From Prado023 sp963818445 (GTDB lineage Bacteria; Actinomycetota; Actinomycetes; S36-B12; CAIYMF01), in contig CAWFSG010000018.1 in assembly GCA_963818445.1 (NCBI GenBank), positions 67,611 to 131,610 of the forward strand: a DNA stretch of 64,000 bases. Reading direction: 5' to 3'. The position numbers and the translations under genes were made by a program. Below, in pieces: positions 36,046 through 44,549 of the stretch (the first letter of the stretch is position 1; each line of letters opens with the position of its first letter). A model generated the notes under the pieces. It saw nothing but the letters and a program-made list of their open reading frames with translations, ran no database searches and was not told where the DNA came from.

Positions 36046-36459
36046 ATGTCGCGTCCCTACGCAGCCCGTCGACCCGGTGGGGTCACCTTCGTCGTGTTCC
36101 TGACGTGGGTCGTGGCGTTCCTGTCGCTGTTCCGCGGGTTCCTCGCCCTGTTCGGGGTTGAGTCGTTCGTGACCTCGACGGACCTCTCGGGCGCCTCGGG
36201 CACGACCTACGCGTGGGTCGAGATCGGGGTCGGTGTCCTGATCGCCGCCGTGGCGATCGGGCTCGGCGGCGGCAGCAGCCTGTCGCGGTTCCTCATCACC
36301 GCGCTGATGGTCCTGCGGATCATCGCGGCCATCTGGGTCGCCGTCTCGTTCTCAGGCCAGGGCGGGATCCTCGCCTCCGGGTTGATCGGCGGTGTCGCCG
36401 TGATCATCCTGCTGCTGCTCTGGAACGGACCGGCTGACCGGTTCTTCCGGGAGAACTGA
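36046..36459 (+). CDS. Four-span membrane protein of unknown function
   Basis: A 137-residue protein with a short basic N-terminus and four predicted transmembrane helices at about 12-38, 55-75, 82-102 and 105-126, ending in FFREN. GAGGAG lies eight bases before the ATG. I do not recognise a functional motif. It is monocistronic, following the regulator by 78 bp. Confidence 0.75.
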   Translation: MSRPYAARRPGGVTFVVFLTWVVAFLSLFRGFLALFGVESFVTSTDLSGASGTTYAWVEIGVGVLIAAVAIGLGGGSSLSRFLITALMVLRIIAAIWVAVSFSGQGGILASGLIGGVAVIILLLLWNGPADRFFREN

Positions 36460-36557
36460 CACGGTCTGGCCCCACGCTGAGCGCGTTCGGGCCGATTCTC
36501 CTCCTGGCGTACCGGGCCTCCGGGCGCCGTGAGCGCTCGCGCCCTGGAACGCGAAAT

Positions 36558-36591
36558 GCCTCTCCCCCCACGTTTCCGTGAGGGGAGAGGC
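36558..36591. terminator. Strong hairpin downstream of tRNA-Glu
   Basis: GCCTCTCCCC-C-CACG pairs with CGTG-A-GGGGAGAGGC (15-base arms, one mismatch, TTTC loop). Four bases past the tRNA-Glu 3' end on the minus strand, and 98 bp after the membrane-protein gene on the plus strand, so it may serve both. Confidence 0.7.
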
Positions 36592-36595
36592 TGCG

Positions 36596-36668
36596 TAGCC
36601 CCGACGGGATTCGAACCCGCGCTACCGCCTTGAGAGGGCGGCGTGCTAGGCCACTACACAACGGGGCC
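36596..36668 (-). tRNA. tRNA-Glu (anticodon CTC)
   Basis: A 73-base cloverleaf with 7-bp acceptor stem (one G-T pair), anticodon stem CCGCC/GGCGG with loop CTCTCAA giving CTC, and T-loop TTCGAAT. CCA is not encoded. Confidence 0.95.
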
Positions 36669-36743
36669 GTGCTGCTTTGCGGTGCCGATTGCTCGGCGCG
36701 ACGTTCGCAATCCTACCCGGTCGGGCGGGGGTGAAACGTCGAG

Positions 36744-36815
36744 CTGGGGTACCAGGACTCGAACCTAGACTAGCTGAACCAGAATCAGCCGGGCTGCCAA
36801 TTACCCCATACCCCA
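36744..36815 (-). tRNA. tRNA-Gln (anticodon CTG)
   Basis: A 72-base cloverleaf: acceptor TGGGGTA/TACCCCA, anticodon stem GCTGA/TCAGC with loop TTCTGGT giving CTG, and T-loop TTCGAGT. CCA is not encoded. Most actinobacteria charge this tRNA indirectly through GluRS and GatCAB. Confidence 0.95.
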
Positions 36816-36875
36816 AGGGCAGGGGAAACTATACCGGCCGCGGGCCGGGGGCCCAAAACGGACAGTCGCCGCCGC

Positions 36876-38900
36876 TCAGAGGGGTGCGTTCCCGGGCAGA
36901 CGAGCCACCACTCCCGAGTCCTCGACCCAGAGCGATCCGTCAGGTCCGACATGGACGTGCCCGGGCACCGGCAACGCCCGGTTGCTGGCTCGACCTGCCG
37001 GGTCGATGCAGAAGAGCGTGGCGTCAACGACATGAACGCCGCACACTCCCCCAGCCGGCGAGGGCGAGACGGAGTCCCGGTCGGCGACCTGCGTGAAGCG
37101 CGTCCACGAGCCGTCCGCATAGCGGGCGACGACCGGCTCCTCATTGGCTGCCATCCCGGAGGTGATCAGTGCCCAGAAGGCGCCATCCGCAGCAACCGAA
37201 ACCCCGGCCAGGCCCGCCCCCGGGTAGGGCACCGAGGCCCACTGACCATCCCAGCGCATCAGCGTCGGGACGGTGCAGTAGTCAGCACGCCCCTGCTCGC
37301 AGATCGTCACCCAGATGCTGCCGTCGACGCCTGCAGCCAACGAGGTCAGGGACCACGGCGGGCCCGGGAGTCGAACGGACATCTGCGTGCCATCGGCACG
37401 CAGCAGGCTCACGCTGCTGCCGTCGGGATCCTCGCCCGCGTACCACCGCGACCAACCCGGCCAGATCGCCTCCACTGCCCAGACACCCGCGTCCGGGCCG
37501 GCCAGGAGCCAGCCGTCAGCCAGGTTGCGCGGGATGACCACGGGCTCGTCGCCGGCGAACCGGGCCAGGGCGCCGCCGGTGATGGCCCAGACGGCTCCGT
37601 CTGATGCAAGGGCAAGTCCTGAGTCCCCGCCCCACCCGATCCGGGATCCGCCGAGCCATCCCAGCCCCTGCCTCCTCAGGTGCCACCTCCCATCCACGTA
37701 CTGGTGAATCGCTCCCTCCGCAGTGGCCCAGACCTCATCGGCGGAGACGACCAGCAGACCGCTCACGGGCGAGCCGAGCCCCCGATCCGGGGCGGACCAG
37801 ACTCGGCTCAACTGATCGCCGTCGAGGCGCAGCAGGCCGGATGACTCAGCAACCATCACATCGTCGCCCAGGATGCCTACCCCGACGAGCGAGGGCTCAT
37901 CGACCTGGGCGATCAGCTGCCACTGCTCCGACCCGCGGCCACGGGCGACGCCCTCGGGACCGACCAGCCACACCGTCCCGTCCGGCGCCACCGACATGTC
38001 CCGTGCCGCCGCTGTCCCGAGGCGCTGGGCTGACGAGAGCTGGGGCATCGGCCGCCACGACAGCCCGTCGAAGTGGCGCACGTCGCGCCCGAAGCGGACG
38101 TACACCCCCCCGGACGGGTCTGCCACGAGCTCTTCGGCGAACGTCGGCGAACCCGGCCCATCGATGGCAGTCCACCGAGCCCCGTCGAACCGCATCACCG
38201 TCTGCTCCAGCTCGCCGTCGGAGCGCAGGACCTGGCTGACGGACCACATACGCCCATCGGTGTCGACGGTCAGCATCGCGGCACCGTCGATGGTGTCGTC
38301 GCCCACCATGGTCCACGGTCCCCCTGCAGAGCGGGCCACCCCGGCCGCGCTGCTGACCCACACCTCCGAACCGACCTCGACCAGGCCGTTGATACGACGA
38401 CCCTCGCCTCCGCGATACTGCGCCGGCAGGGGGAGGTCGCGCACGAAGCTCCGCCCGTCGAAGAGGCGCACGCGGTCCGGCTCGACCAGCCAGACACCAT
38501 CGCCATCCGTGGGCTCGATCGACCCCATGGTCGCAAACACCGCATCATCGGCGACGTCCCAGCTCCGCGCAGATCCGCTGCTGGGGTCGACCCTGGTGAG
38601 CTGCCAGGGGCTGTGCAGCCACACCGCCCCGGTCCCGTCCACAACCATCGACTCCACTCCGGGAGCGTTCACCAACTCGATGCCGGTGGGCTCCATCGCG
38701 GAGCCAGTGGACGCCTGGGACCAGGGGGGCTGGAGCTGGTCAGTCAGCACATCGGGGGGCGCCGGCCAGGCCGTTGCGGCAGCGCCAGCGGTCGGGGTGA
38801 TCGGGCTGCTGCCACCGTGGGTGGCAGCAGAGACCGCGAGCCACAACACGAGCAGCAGCGCGCAGAGCAATGAGAACAGCCCTGCCACCCGGCGACCCAT
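36876..38900 (-). CDS. Membrane-anchored propeller-like protein
   Basis: A 674-residue protein. One N-terminal signal-anchor helix (about residues 5-25), a Pro/Ala linker, then about ten repeats of the pattern D-G-x-VW with Trp/Asp/Gly-rich strands (for example VVDGTGAVWLHS, VAPDGTVWLVG, GPDGSLWVEDSG). This repeat style is that of two-component-regulator-type (Reg_prop) and similar beta-propellers facing the cell exterior. GGAGGTGG precedes the ATG at 38900. No kinase or enzymatic domain is attached. The function is unknown; ligand or wall sensing is only a possibility. Confidence 0.75.
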   Translation of the reverse strand: MGRRVAGLFSLLCALLLVLWLAVSAATHGGSSPITPTAGAAATAWPAPPDVLTDQLQPPWSQASTGSAMEPTGIELVNAPGVESMVVDGTGAVWLHSPWQLTRVDPSSGSARSWDVADDAVFATMGSIEPTDGDGVWLVEPDRVRLFDGRSFVRDLPLPAQYRGGEGRRINGLVEVGSEVWVSSAAGVARSAGGPWTMVGDDTIDGAAMLTVDTDGRMWSVSQVLRSDGELEQTVMRFDGARWTAIDGPGSPTFAEELVADPSGGVYVRFGRDVRHFDGLSWRPMPQLSSAQRLGTAAARDMSVAPDGTVWLVGPEGVARGRGSEQWQLIAQVDEPSLVGVGILGDDVMVAESSGLLRLDGDQLSRVWSAPDRGLGSPVSGLLVVSADEVWATAEGAIHQYVDGRWHLRRQGLGWLGGSRIGWGGDSGLALASDGAVWAITGGALARFAGDEPVVIPRNLADGWLLAGPDAGVWAVEAIWPGWSRWYAGEDPDGSSVSLLRADGTQMSVRLPGPPWSLTSLAAGVDGSIWVTICEQGRADYCTVPTLMRWDGQWASVPYPGAGLAGVSVAADGAFWALITSGMAANEEPVVARYADGSWTRFTQVADRDSVSPSPAGGVCGVHVVDATLFCIDPAGRASNRALPVPGHVHVGPDGSLWVEDSGVVARLPGNAPL

Positions 38901-38987
38901 GTGCCACCTCCGCGATGAGGACCGTCCACGTCCGACGAGATCACGCCCCCATGGGCTCAACCAGAGGACTTGGTCCCGCTCACTGTG

Positions 38988-39923
38988 TCAGCCCCGGAGG
39001 ATCGGATGGGTGTCGAAGCGGGCCTCCAGGTCGCGGCACACGGCGTCCATGAGGTCCAGGACGGTGCCGTCGAAGGTGGTGCTCGTGATGACCTGGACGC
39101 CGTGGCGGTGGCACTGCTCCACGATGTAATCGTCCAGCTCGCGGATGGCATCCATCCGTTCGAGGTACTCGGTCGGCTTCCGGTCGCCCTCCAGGAAGCG
39201 CTTGATGAAGCGGCCGCGATGCTCCTCCGCGCTGCCCACGGTGAGCACGTAGGTGAAGAGCGGGAACTCCGGCTCGACGTTCTGCAGGCCGGGGACGATG
39301 TGGACCCCGTTGATCATCACCTGCTGGCCCTCCTTCACGGAGCGTCGGGCCAGGGCCACGGTGCCGTGCTGGACGATCCGCGCCTGCTCCTCGTAGGCGA
39401 ACAGCAGCCGATTGCCGGTCAGGTTGCTCTTGAGCATCTTGGCTGCGGAGAACGAGCTCTGCGACAGCGCGGGGAACAGGTCCGGGTTGATCACGCTGCG
39501 GATGACCGCGCGGACCTGGTCGGTGCTGATCACCACGGAGATGCCCAGGCGGTCGGCCACCTCCTGGCTGATGGTCGACTTGCCCACGCCGGAGGACCCG
39601 CCGACGGCCACGACCAGCGGCTGCCCGCTGGTGCGCACCCAGCGACGGATGCGCACCCGGCGCTCCACGTCGGCGAGTCCGTCGGCGAGCAGGACCTCGC
39701 TGATCCGCGCGAACACCTCGTCGCGGCGGACGGTGGCCTGGGGCGCTCCCGCATCGGCGCCGGGCGCGTGCGCCTCCTCGATGATCCGCACGACCCGGGC
39801 GGCAGCGGAGTCCGCCGGGTCGGACTCCATCCCGGCCTTCATCATCCAGCGCGCGATCATGCCCAGCGAGAGCGGGACCCGGCGATCGTCGAGGTCCTGC
39901 ATGAACAAGGTGGCGTCCGACAC
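38988..39923 (-). CDS. 2-phosphoglycerate kinase-like protein with N-terminal ATP-cone-like domain
   Basis: A 311-residue P-loop protein starting at GTG. Residues about 10-100 resemble the ATP-cone regulatory domain seen before archaeal 2-phosphoglycerate kinases (RRVPLSLGMIARWMMKAG). The kinase domain has VAVGGSSGVGKSTISQEVADRL and VVISTDQVRAVIRSVI. The homologous archaeal enzyme makes 2,3-bisphosphoglycerate en route to cyclic 2,3-DPG. The substrate in an actinobacterium is uncertain. Confidence 0.75.
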   Translation of the reverse strand: MSDATLFMQDLDDRRVPLSLGMIARWMMKAGMESDPADSAAARVVRIIEEAHAPGADAGAPQATVRRDEVFARISEVLLADGLADVERRVRIRRWVRTSGQPLVVAVGGSSGVGKSTISQEVADRLGISVVISTDQVRAVIRSVINPDLFPALSQSSFSAAKMLKSNLTGNRLLFAYEEQARIVQHGTVALARRSVKEGQQVMINGVHIVPGLQNVEPEFPLFTYVLTVGSAEEHRGRFIKRFLEGDRKPTEYLERMDAIRELDDYIVEQCHRHGVQVITSTTFDGTVLDLMDAVCRDLEARFDTHPILRG

Positions 39924-39957
39924 AGGACAAACCTACGCCGCCCATCCCCAGCGCATC

Positions 39958-40001
39958 TGATCCAAGTCTCGTCCGCTGGCGCGCACTTGATCCAAGTCTC
40001 G
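39958..40001. repeat. Two direct 14-bp repeats, period 30
   Basis: TGATCCAAGTCTCG occurs at 39958-39971 and 39988-40001 in the gap between gltX (3' end) and the kinase gene (5' end). A third partial inverse, GATCTTGGA, follows at about 40018-40026. Possible protein-binding sites for the kinase promoter. Confidence 0.5.
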
Positions 40002-40052
40002 GCCCTTGGAACGACCCAGATCTTGGAGCGAATCCGGACCTGGTCGGGGCGG

Positions 40053-41579
40053 TCAGGCCAGCGCGGCGTCGATCCGCGTCAGCGCGCGCTCCCGGCCCAG
40101 CAGCTCGATCGACTCGAACAGCGGCGGCGAGACCCGTCGGCCCGTCACGGCCACCCGGAGCGAACCGAACGCCACCTTGGGCTTGAGACCCAGTCCCTCG
40201 ATGAGCGCAGCGCGCAGGGCTGCCTCGATCGCGGGTGCGGTCCACGGCTCGAGGTCGGCCAGCGCAGCGCGGGCGGCGGTCAGGACTGGCGCGGAATCCG
40301 GTCCGAGCATCCGCGCCGCATCGTCGGGGTCAGGGGCGAACGATGCCTCGTCGACGAAGAGGAAGCCGAGCATCCCCACGGCCTGGCCCAGGGTCTCCAT
40401 CCGTTCCTGGACCAGCGGGATCGCCGCGCCCAGCGTCCGAGCGTCCGCCTCGGACACCGGGTCGAGCATGACACCGCGCTCGACCAGCACCAGCTGGACC
40501 CGACGTGCCAACTCCTCGGGCGGCAGTGCGCGCATCCAGTCGGCGTTGATCGCGGTGCACTTCTTGAGGTCGAAGCGTGCGGGGTTCGCACTCACGCGCT
40601 CCAAGGAGAACGCCTGGGCCATCTGCTCCTTGGAGAAGAACTCGCGGTCCTCCCCCATCGACCATCCCAGCAGCGCCAGGTAGTTCAGCAGGCCCTCGGG
40701 CAGGAACCCCTCCTCGCGGTAGAGGTTCAGGCTGGACTGCGGGTCGCGCTTGGACAGCTTCTTGTTGCCCTCGCCCATCACGTAGGGCAGGTGCCCGAAC
40801 CGTGGGGTCGTCCCGTCGGAGACGCCGATCTCAGCCAGGGCGTCGTACAGGGCGATCTGGCGCGGGGTGCTCGACAGCAGGTCCTCGCCGCGCAGGACGT
40901 GGGTGATCCGCATCATCGCGTCGTCGACGGGGTTGACCAGTGTGTAGAGCGGCTCGCCATTGCCCCGAACGAGGACGAAGTCCGGGACGTGCTCGGGGGC
41001 GAAGGTCACCGGACCGCGGACGAGGTCGTCCCAGCTCAGCTCGGTCCCGGGCATCCGGAAGCGCAGGGCGGGCGTGCGGCCCTCGGCGCGGAAGGCCTCG
41101 ACCTGCTCCGGCGCGAGGTCACGGCAGTGGCCGTCGTACCCGGGGGTGCGGCCCTCCTTGCGCGCCTGTTCGCGACGCACCTCGAGCTCCTCGGGGGTGC
41201 AGAAGCACTCGTAGGCCCGCCCGGCGGCGAGCAGGTCCCGGGCAGCGTTCGAGTAGACCTCGAGGCGCTGCGACTGCCGGTAGGGCGCGTAGTCCCCGCC
41301 CAGTCCGGGGCCCTCGTCCCAGTCCAGTCCGAGCCACGTCAGGGCCGCGACCAGCTGCTCGTAGGACTCCTCGGAGTCGCGCGCGGAGTCGGTGTCCTCG
41401 ATGCGGAACACGAACGTGCCGCCGGTGTGCCGGGCGTAGGCCCAGTTGAACAGCGCCGTGCGGACCATCCCCACGTGCGGGTTCCCCGTCGGGGACGGGC
41501 AGAACCGGACTCGCACGTCGGGGTTGCTGGCGCGGGCGGGCAGGTCGACAGGCGCAAGGACATCGAGGGGCTCAGACAT
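40053..41579 (-). CDS. gltX: Glutamyl-tRNA synthetase
   Basis: Class I synthetase of 508 residues. The HIGH-equivalent is in RFCPSPTGNPHVG, the KMSKS-equivalent is KKLSKRD, and CFCTPEEL plus RIEDTDSARDS are GluRS-type. The ATG at 41579 is preferred over an upstream extension. Being bacterial GluRS without a GlnRS in view, it is probably non-discriminating and charges both tRNA-Glu and tRNA-Gln. It follows the FAH-family gene. Confidence 0.97.
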   Translation of the reverse strand: MSEPLDVLAPVDLPARASNPDVRVRFCPSPTGNPHVGMVRTALFNWAYARHTGGTFVFRIEDTDSARDSEESYEQLVAALTWLGLDWDEGPGLGGDYAPYRQSQRLEVYSNAARDLLAAGRAYECFCTPEELEVRREQARKEGRTPGYDGHCRDLAPEQVEAFRAEGRTPALRFRMPGTELSWDDLVRGPVTFAPEHVPDFVLVRGNGEPLYTLVNPVDDAMMRITHVLRGEDLLSSTPRQIALYDALAEIGVSDGTTPRFGHLPYVMGEGNKKLSKRDPQSSLNLYREEGFLPEGLLNYLALLGWSMGEDREFFSKEQMAQAFSLERVSANPARFDLKKCTAINADWMRALPPEELARRVQLVLVERGVMLDPVSEADARTLGAAIPLVQERMETLGQAVGMLGFLFVDEASFAPDPDDAARMLGPDSAPVLTAARAALADLEPWTAPAIEAALRAALIEGLGLKPKVAFGSLRVAVTGRRVSPPLFESIELLGRERALTRIDAALA

Positions 41580-41636
41580 GATGGGGCGAATCCTACCGGC
41601 GCCCCACGCCCTGCCCACCCCGCGAACCCGCCGGGG

Positions 41637-42401
41637 TCAGCGGACTCGGTTGACCAGGGTGCCGAGGCCGGCGACCGTGACAGTCACCTCGTCGCCGGCC
41701 GTGAGTGGCCCGACACCGGCGGGGGTGCCGGTGAGGATCACGTCGCCGGGCAGCAGGGTCATCACGGACGACACCGCCGCGACCAGGGCCGGGACCGAGT
41801 GGATGAGCGTCGCGGTGGACGCGGCCTGCGTGACCACGCCGTTCACCTCGCACTCGACCAGGAGGTCGGCGGCGTCCAGGTCGGTGTCGATCCAGGGGCC
41901 GAGCGGGCAGAACGTGTCGAAGCCCTTCGCGCGGGTCCACTGGCCGTCCGATCGCTGCAGGTCCCGGGCCGTCACGTCGTTGGCGCAGGTGTAGCCCAGG
42001 ATCACCGAGGCTGCCTGGTCTGCCGGCACGCGACGGCACATCCGCCCGATCACGACGGCCAGCTCGGCCTCGTAGTGCACCTCGGAGGACTCCGGCGGCA
42101 GGACGATCACGTCGTCGGGCCCGATCAGGGCGGTCGTGGGCTTGAGGAACATGAGCGGCTGCTCCGGCGCGGGGCCGCCCATCTCGGCTGCGTGGTCGGC
42201 GTAGTTCTTGCCGATGCCGATGATCTTGCTCGGGATCACCGGCGCGAGCAGCCGGACGGCGTCGAGATCGTGGACCGTCCCGGTCGTGGTGAGCGGCTCC
42301 CCCGCGACCGCGAACGGGTGGCCGGGCAGCTCCAGGACCTCGGTCCCCTCGACCACGCCGTAGCGGACCTGGCCCTCGTGGGAGTAGCGCGCGATCCTCA
42401 T
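41637..42401 (-). CDS. Fumarylacetoacetate hydrolase family protein
   Basis: A 254-residue FAH-fold protein with GIGKNYADHAAEMG, EVHYEAELAVVIGR metal-binding acidic residues and a LTGTPAGVGPLTAGDEV C-terminal motif. The family includes hydrolases, isomerases and decarboxylases of 2-oxo acids. The ATG overlaps the cimA stop (ATGA), so it is translationally coupled to cimA and upstream of gltX, as in Mycobacterium (Rv2993c). Confidence 0.92.
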   Translation of the reverse strand: MRIARYSHEGQVRYGVVEGTEVLELPGHPFAVAGEPLTTTGTVHDLDAVRLLAPVIPSKIIGIGKNYADHAAEMGGPAPEQPLMFLKPTTALIGPDDVIVLPPESSEVHYEAELAVVIGRMCRRVPADQAASVILGYTCANDVTARDLQRSDGQWTRAKGFDTFCPLGPWIDTDLDAADLLVECEVNGVVTQAASTATLIHSVPALVAAVSSVMTLLPGDVILTGTPAGVGPLTAGDEVTVTVAGLGTLVNRVR

Positions 42402-44096
42402 GCCCCGGTTCCCGCTCCCGCACCCGCCGACCCAGCCGCGGTCCCCGCTCCCGCCCCGGCCGACCCGGCATCGCCCGTTACGGCCCCGGCACCCTCGACG
42501 TCCCCTGGCGGGGCCACCCCGGCGCGCATCAGCCCGTAGTCCACGGCGTCGACGATGGCCAGCCACGAGGCCACGATCACGTTCTCGTGGACGCCGACCG
42601 TGGACCAGCTGCCCTCGGCGTCGTCGGTCTGGATCAGGACGCGGGTGACGGCGTCCGTGCCCTTCGCGCCGGGCACGATCCGGACCTTGTAGTCGACGAG
42701 CTCGAGGCCGGCGACCTCCGGATAGATCTGCTCGAGCGCGGTCCGCAGCGCGTTGTCCAGCGCGTTGACAGGGCCGTTGCCCTCCCCGACCCGCACGATC
42801 CGCTGCCCGCCGGCGTGCACCTTGACGATTGCCTCGGAGCCGTGCCCGTCGCCGTTGACCTGCGGCGAGACGATCGTGCGCCACGACTCGACATCGAAGT
42901 AGCGCCGCTTCTCGCCGGGCAGCTCGTCGCGCATGACCAGCTCGAAGGAGGCGTCCGCCGCCTCGTAGGTCCACCCCTGCGACTCACGGGTCTTGACGAT
43001 CTCGACGACCCGGGCCAGGGCCTCGGGGTCCGAGGCGATGTCCACGCCCAGCTCGCGGCCCTTGAGCTCCACCGTCGCACGGCCGGCCATCTCGGTGACG
43101 AGGATCCGGGTGTCGTTGCCGACCAGGCGCGGGTCGATGTGGCTGTACAGCTCCTCGTTGACCTTCAGCGCCGAGGCGTGCAGCCCTGCCTTGTGGGCGA
43201 ACGAGGAGACGCCCACGTAGGCCTGGTGGGTGTTCGGCGGCAGGTTGGTGATGTCGGCCAGCGCGTGGCTGATCCGCTTGGACTCGCGCAGGTTGCCCTC
43301 GGGCAGCGCCTTGATCCCCAGCTTCAGCTCGAGGCTGGCGACCACCGAGAACAGGTCGGCATTCCCGGTGCGCTCGCCGTACCCGTTGGCCGTGCACTGC
43401 ACATGCGTGACGCCGGCCTCGACGGCCGCGAGGGTGTTGGCGACCGCGCAGGACGTGTCGTCCTGGCAGTGGATTCCCAGACGGACCCCGGAGCGCTCGC
43501 GCACGTCGGTCGACAGTTCGGTAGATGCCCAGGGGCAGCATCCCGCCGTTCGTGTCGCACATGACGCCCACGCTCGCACCCGCATCGAACGCCGTCTTCA
43601 GCAGCGTGACTCCGTAGTCCGGATCGTGCTTGTAGCCGTCGAAGAAGTGCTCGCAATCCACGAAGACGCGCCTGCCGTTGCGCACGAAGAAGTCGACGGT
43701 GTCGCGCACCATCGCGAGGTTCTCCTCGTTCGTGGTCCGCAGGGCCTCCTTGACGTGGCGCACGTCGGACTTGGCCACCAGGCACACGACCGGCGCCTGC
43801 GAGTCAAGCAGCGCACGCACCTGGGCGTCGTCAGCGGCGTTCGTGCCGGGCTTCCGGGTCGCTCCGAACGCGACGAGCTGGGCATTGGCCAGCTTCAGCT
43901 CCCCGGCCGCGGCGCGGGCGAAGAACTCCGTGTCCTTGGGCATGGCCCCCGGCCAGCCGCCCTCGATGAAGCCCACCCCCAGCTCGTCGAGCAGCCGCGC
44001 CACGGCCAGCTTGTCGCTGACCGAGTACGAGATGCCCTCACGTTGTGCCCCGTCGCGCAGGGTCGTGTCGAAGACGTGGAATGCGTCGCGGTCCAT
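42398..44096 (-). CDS. cimA: (R)-citramalate synthase CimA, one apparent frameshift
   Basis: Condenses pyruvate and acetyl-CoA to citramalate, the threonine-independent entry to isoleucine. The N-terminal HMGL-like domain has FDTTLRDGAQREGIS, EGGWPGAMPKD and GVMCDTNGGMLPLG; the other half continues GIHCQDDTSCAVANTLAAVEAG and a C-terminal allosteric domain. The frame breaks near 43520; dropping one C in TACCGAACTG gives a continuous 565-residue protein. The last ~35 residues are Gly/Ala/Thr repeats unlike other homologues. GGAGGGG precedes the ATG. It is controlled by the leader at 44097-44205. Confidence 0.9.
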
Positions 44097-44114
44097 GGTG
44101 CCCCTCCAACAGAA

Positions 44115-44175
44115 AACCCCCTGGCCCGAAGGCGTAGGGGGTCAGCGCGCTGCGTCTGCGTCAGACGCCAGCGCG
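44115..44175 (-). promoter_or_regulatory. Transcription attenuator of cimA
   Basis: On the minus strand a long hairpin, GCGCGCT-G-GCGTCTG against CAGACGC-A-..AGCGCGC (44143-44175), overlaps the end of the leader ORF. It is followed by a rho-independent terminator, ACCCCCTaCGCC-TTCG-GGGCcAGGGGGT, with TTTTCT after it (44142-44111). The terminator ends 15-20 bases before cimA. Stalling on the Ile codons should free antiterminator pairing. Confidence 0.75.
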
Positions 44176-44205
44176 CTTGCCGATAATGATCGCCGATGCG
44201 GCCAT
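44161..44205 (-). CDS. cimA leader peptide, Ile-rich
   Basis: A 14-codon ORF, MAASAIIIGKRAGV, with three consecutive Ile codons (ATC ATT ATC). Its stop lies inside the first attenuator stem. An in-frame ATG at 44217 would add MIRP with another Ile. A CATGAT -10-like element seven bases before the ATG at 44205 suggests a leaderless start there. The role is to couple cimA transcription to charged tRNA-Ile. Confidence 0.72.
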   Translation of the reverse strand: MAASAIIIGKRAGV

Positions 44206-44269
44206 GGGCCGAATCATGCCACGCCCACCCCACCGAGCGCGACCCCCCTACCCCTCGCGGTCGGCGCAG

Positions 44270-44339
44270 GGATCTGCTCCCGGTTCGACGATCTGCTCCC
44301 CGCTGAACGGGAGCAGATCGTCCGAACGGGGGCAGATCC
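44270..44339. repeat. Long palindromic hairpin, family C copy 1
   Basis: Arms 44270-44300 and 44309-44339 (31 bases each, a few mismatches) around an 8-base loop. Each arm holds two GATCTGC cores. It follows the stop at 44362 on the minus strand and precedes the cimA promoter, so it probably terminates the ilvE transcript. The GATCTGCT core recurs at 53332-53366. Confidence 0.65.
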
Positions 44340-44361
44340 AGATGGTGCGACCACGCGGCGG

Positions 44362-44538
44362 TCAGGATCCCCTCCCCCGCCACAGCAGGACCCCACCGAG
44401 CAGCACCGCGATCAGGGCACCGGCGAAGAGCACGGCTCCGGCCGGACCCTCGGCGCCCCCGAGGAACGCGAGGTAGAGGAGCCCGATCGCAAGGAGGGCG
44501 CCACCCAGTGCCCGCCTCCGGTTCGCGCCCCCGTCCAT
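44362..44538 (-). CDS. Small two-span membrane protein
   Basis: A 58-residue product with a basic N-terminus (MDGGANRRRA) and two hydrophobic helices (about residues 11-28 and 31-52), ending WRGRGS. It starts 11 bases after the ilvE stop, in the same direction, so it is probably co-transcribed. Function unknown. Confidence 0.65.
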   Translation of the reverse strand: MDGGANRRRALGGALLAIGLLYLAFLGGAEGPAGAVLFAGALIAVLLGGVLLWRGRGS

Positions 44539-44549
44539 GACCTGACCGA

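Noticed and set aside
38970..42539. Very long plus-strand open frame (1189 codons)
   Set aside because: Antisense to the 2PGK-like, gltX, FAH-family and cimA genes; composition is the mirror of GC-rich codons and no domain is visible.
43500..43530. Programmed frameshifting in cimA (also considered for leuB, ilvE, ilvC)
   Set aside because: No slippery heptamer or stimulatory structure at the junctions, the family is not known for it, and the same +1 defect occurs in many unrelated genes here.
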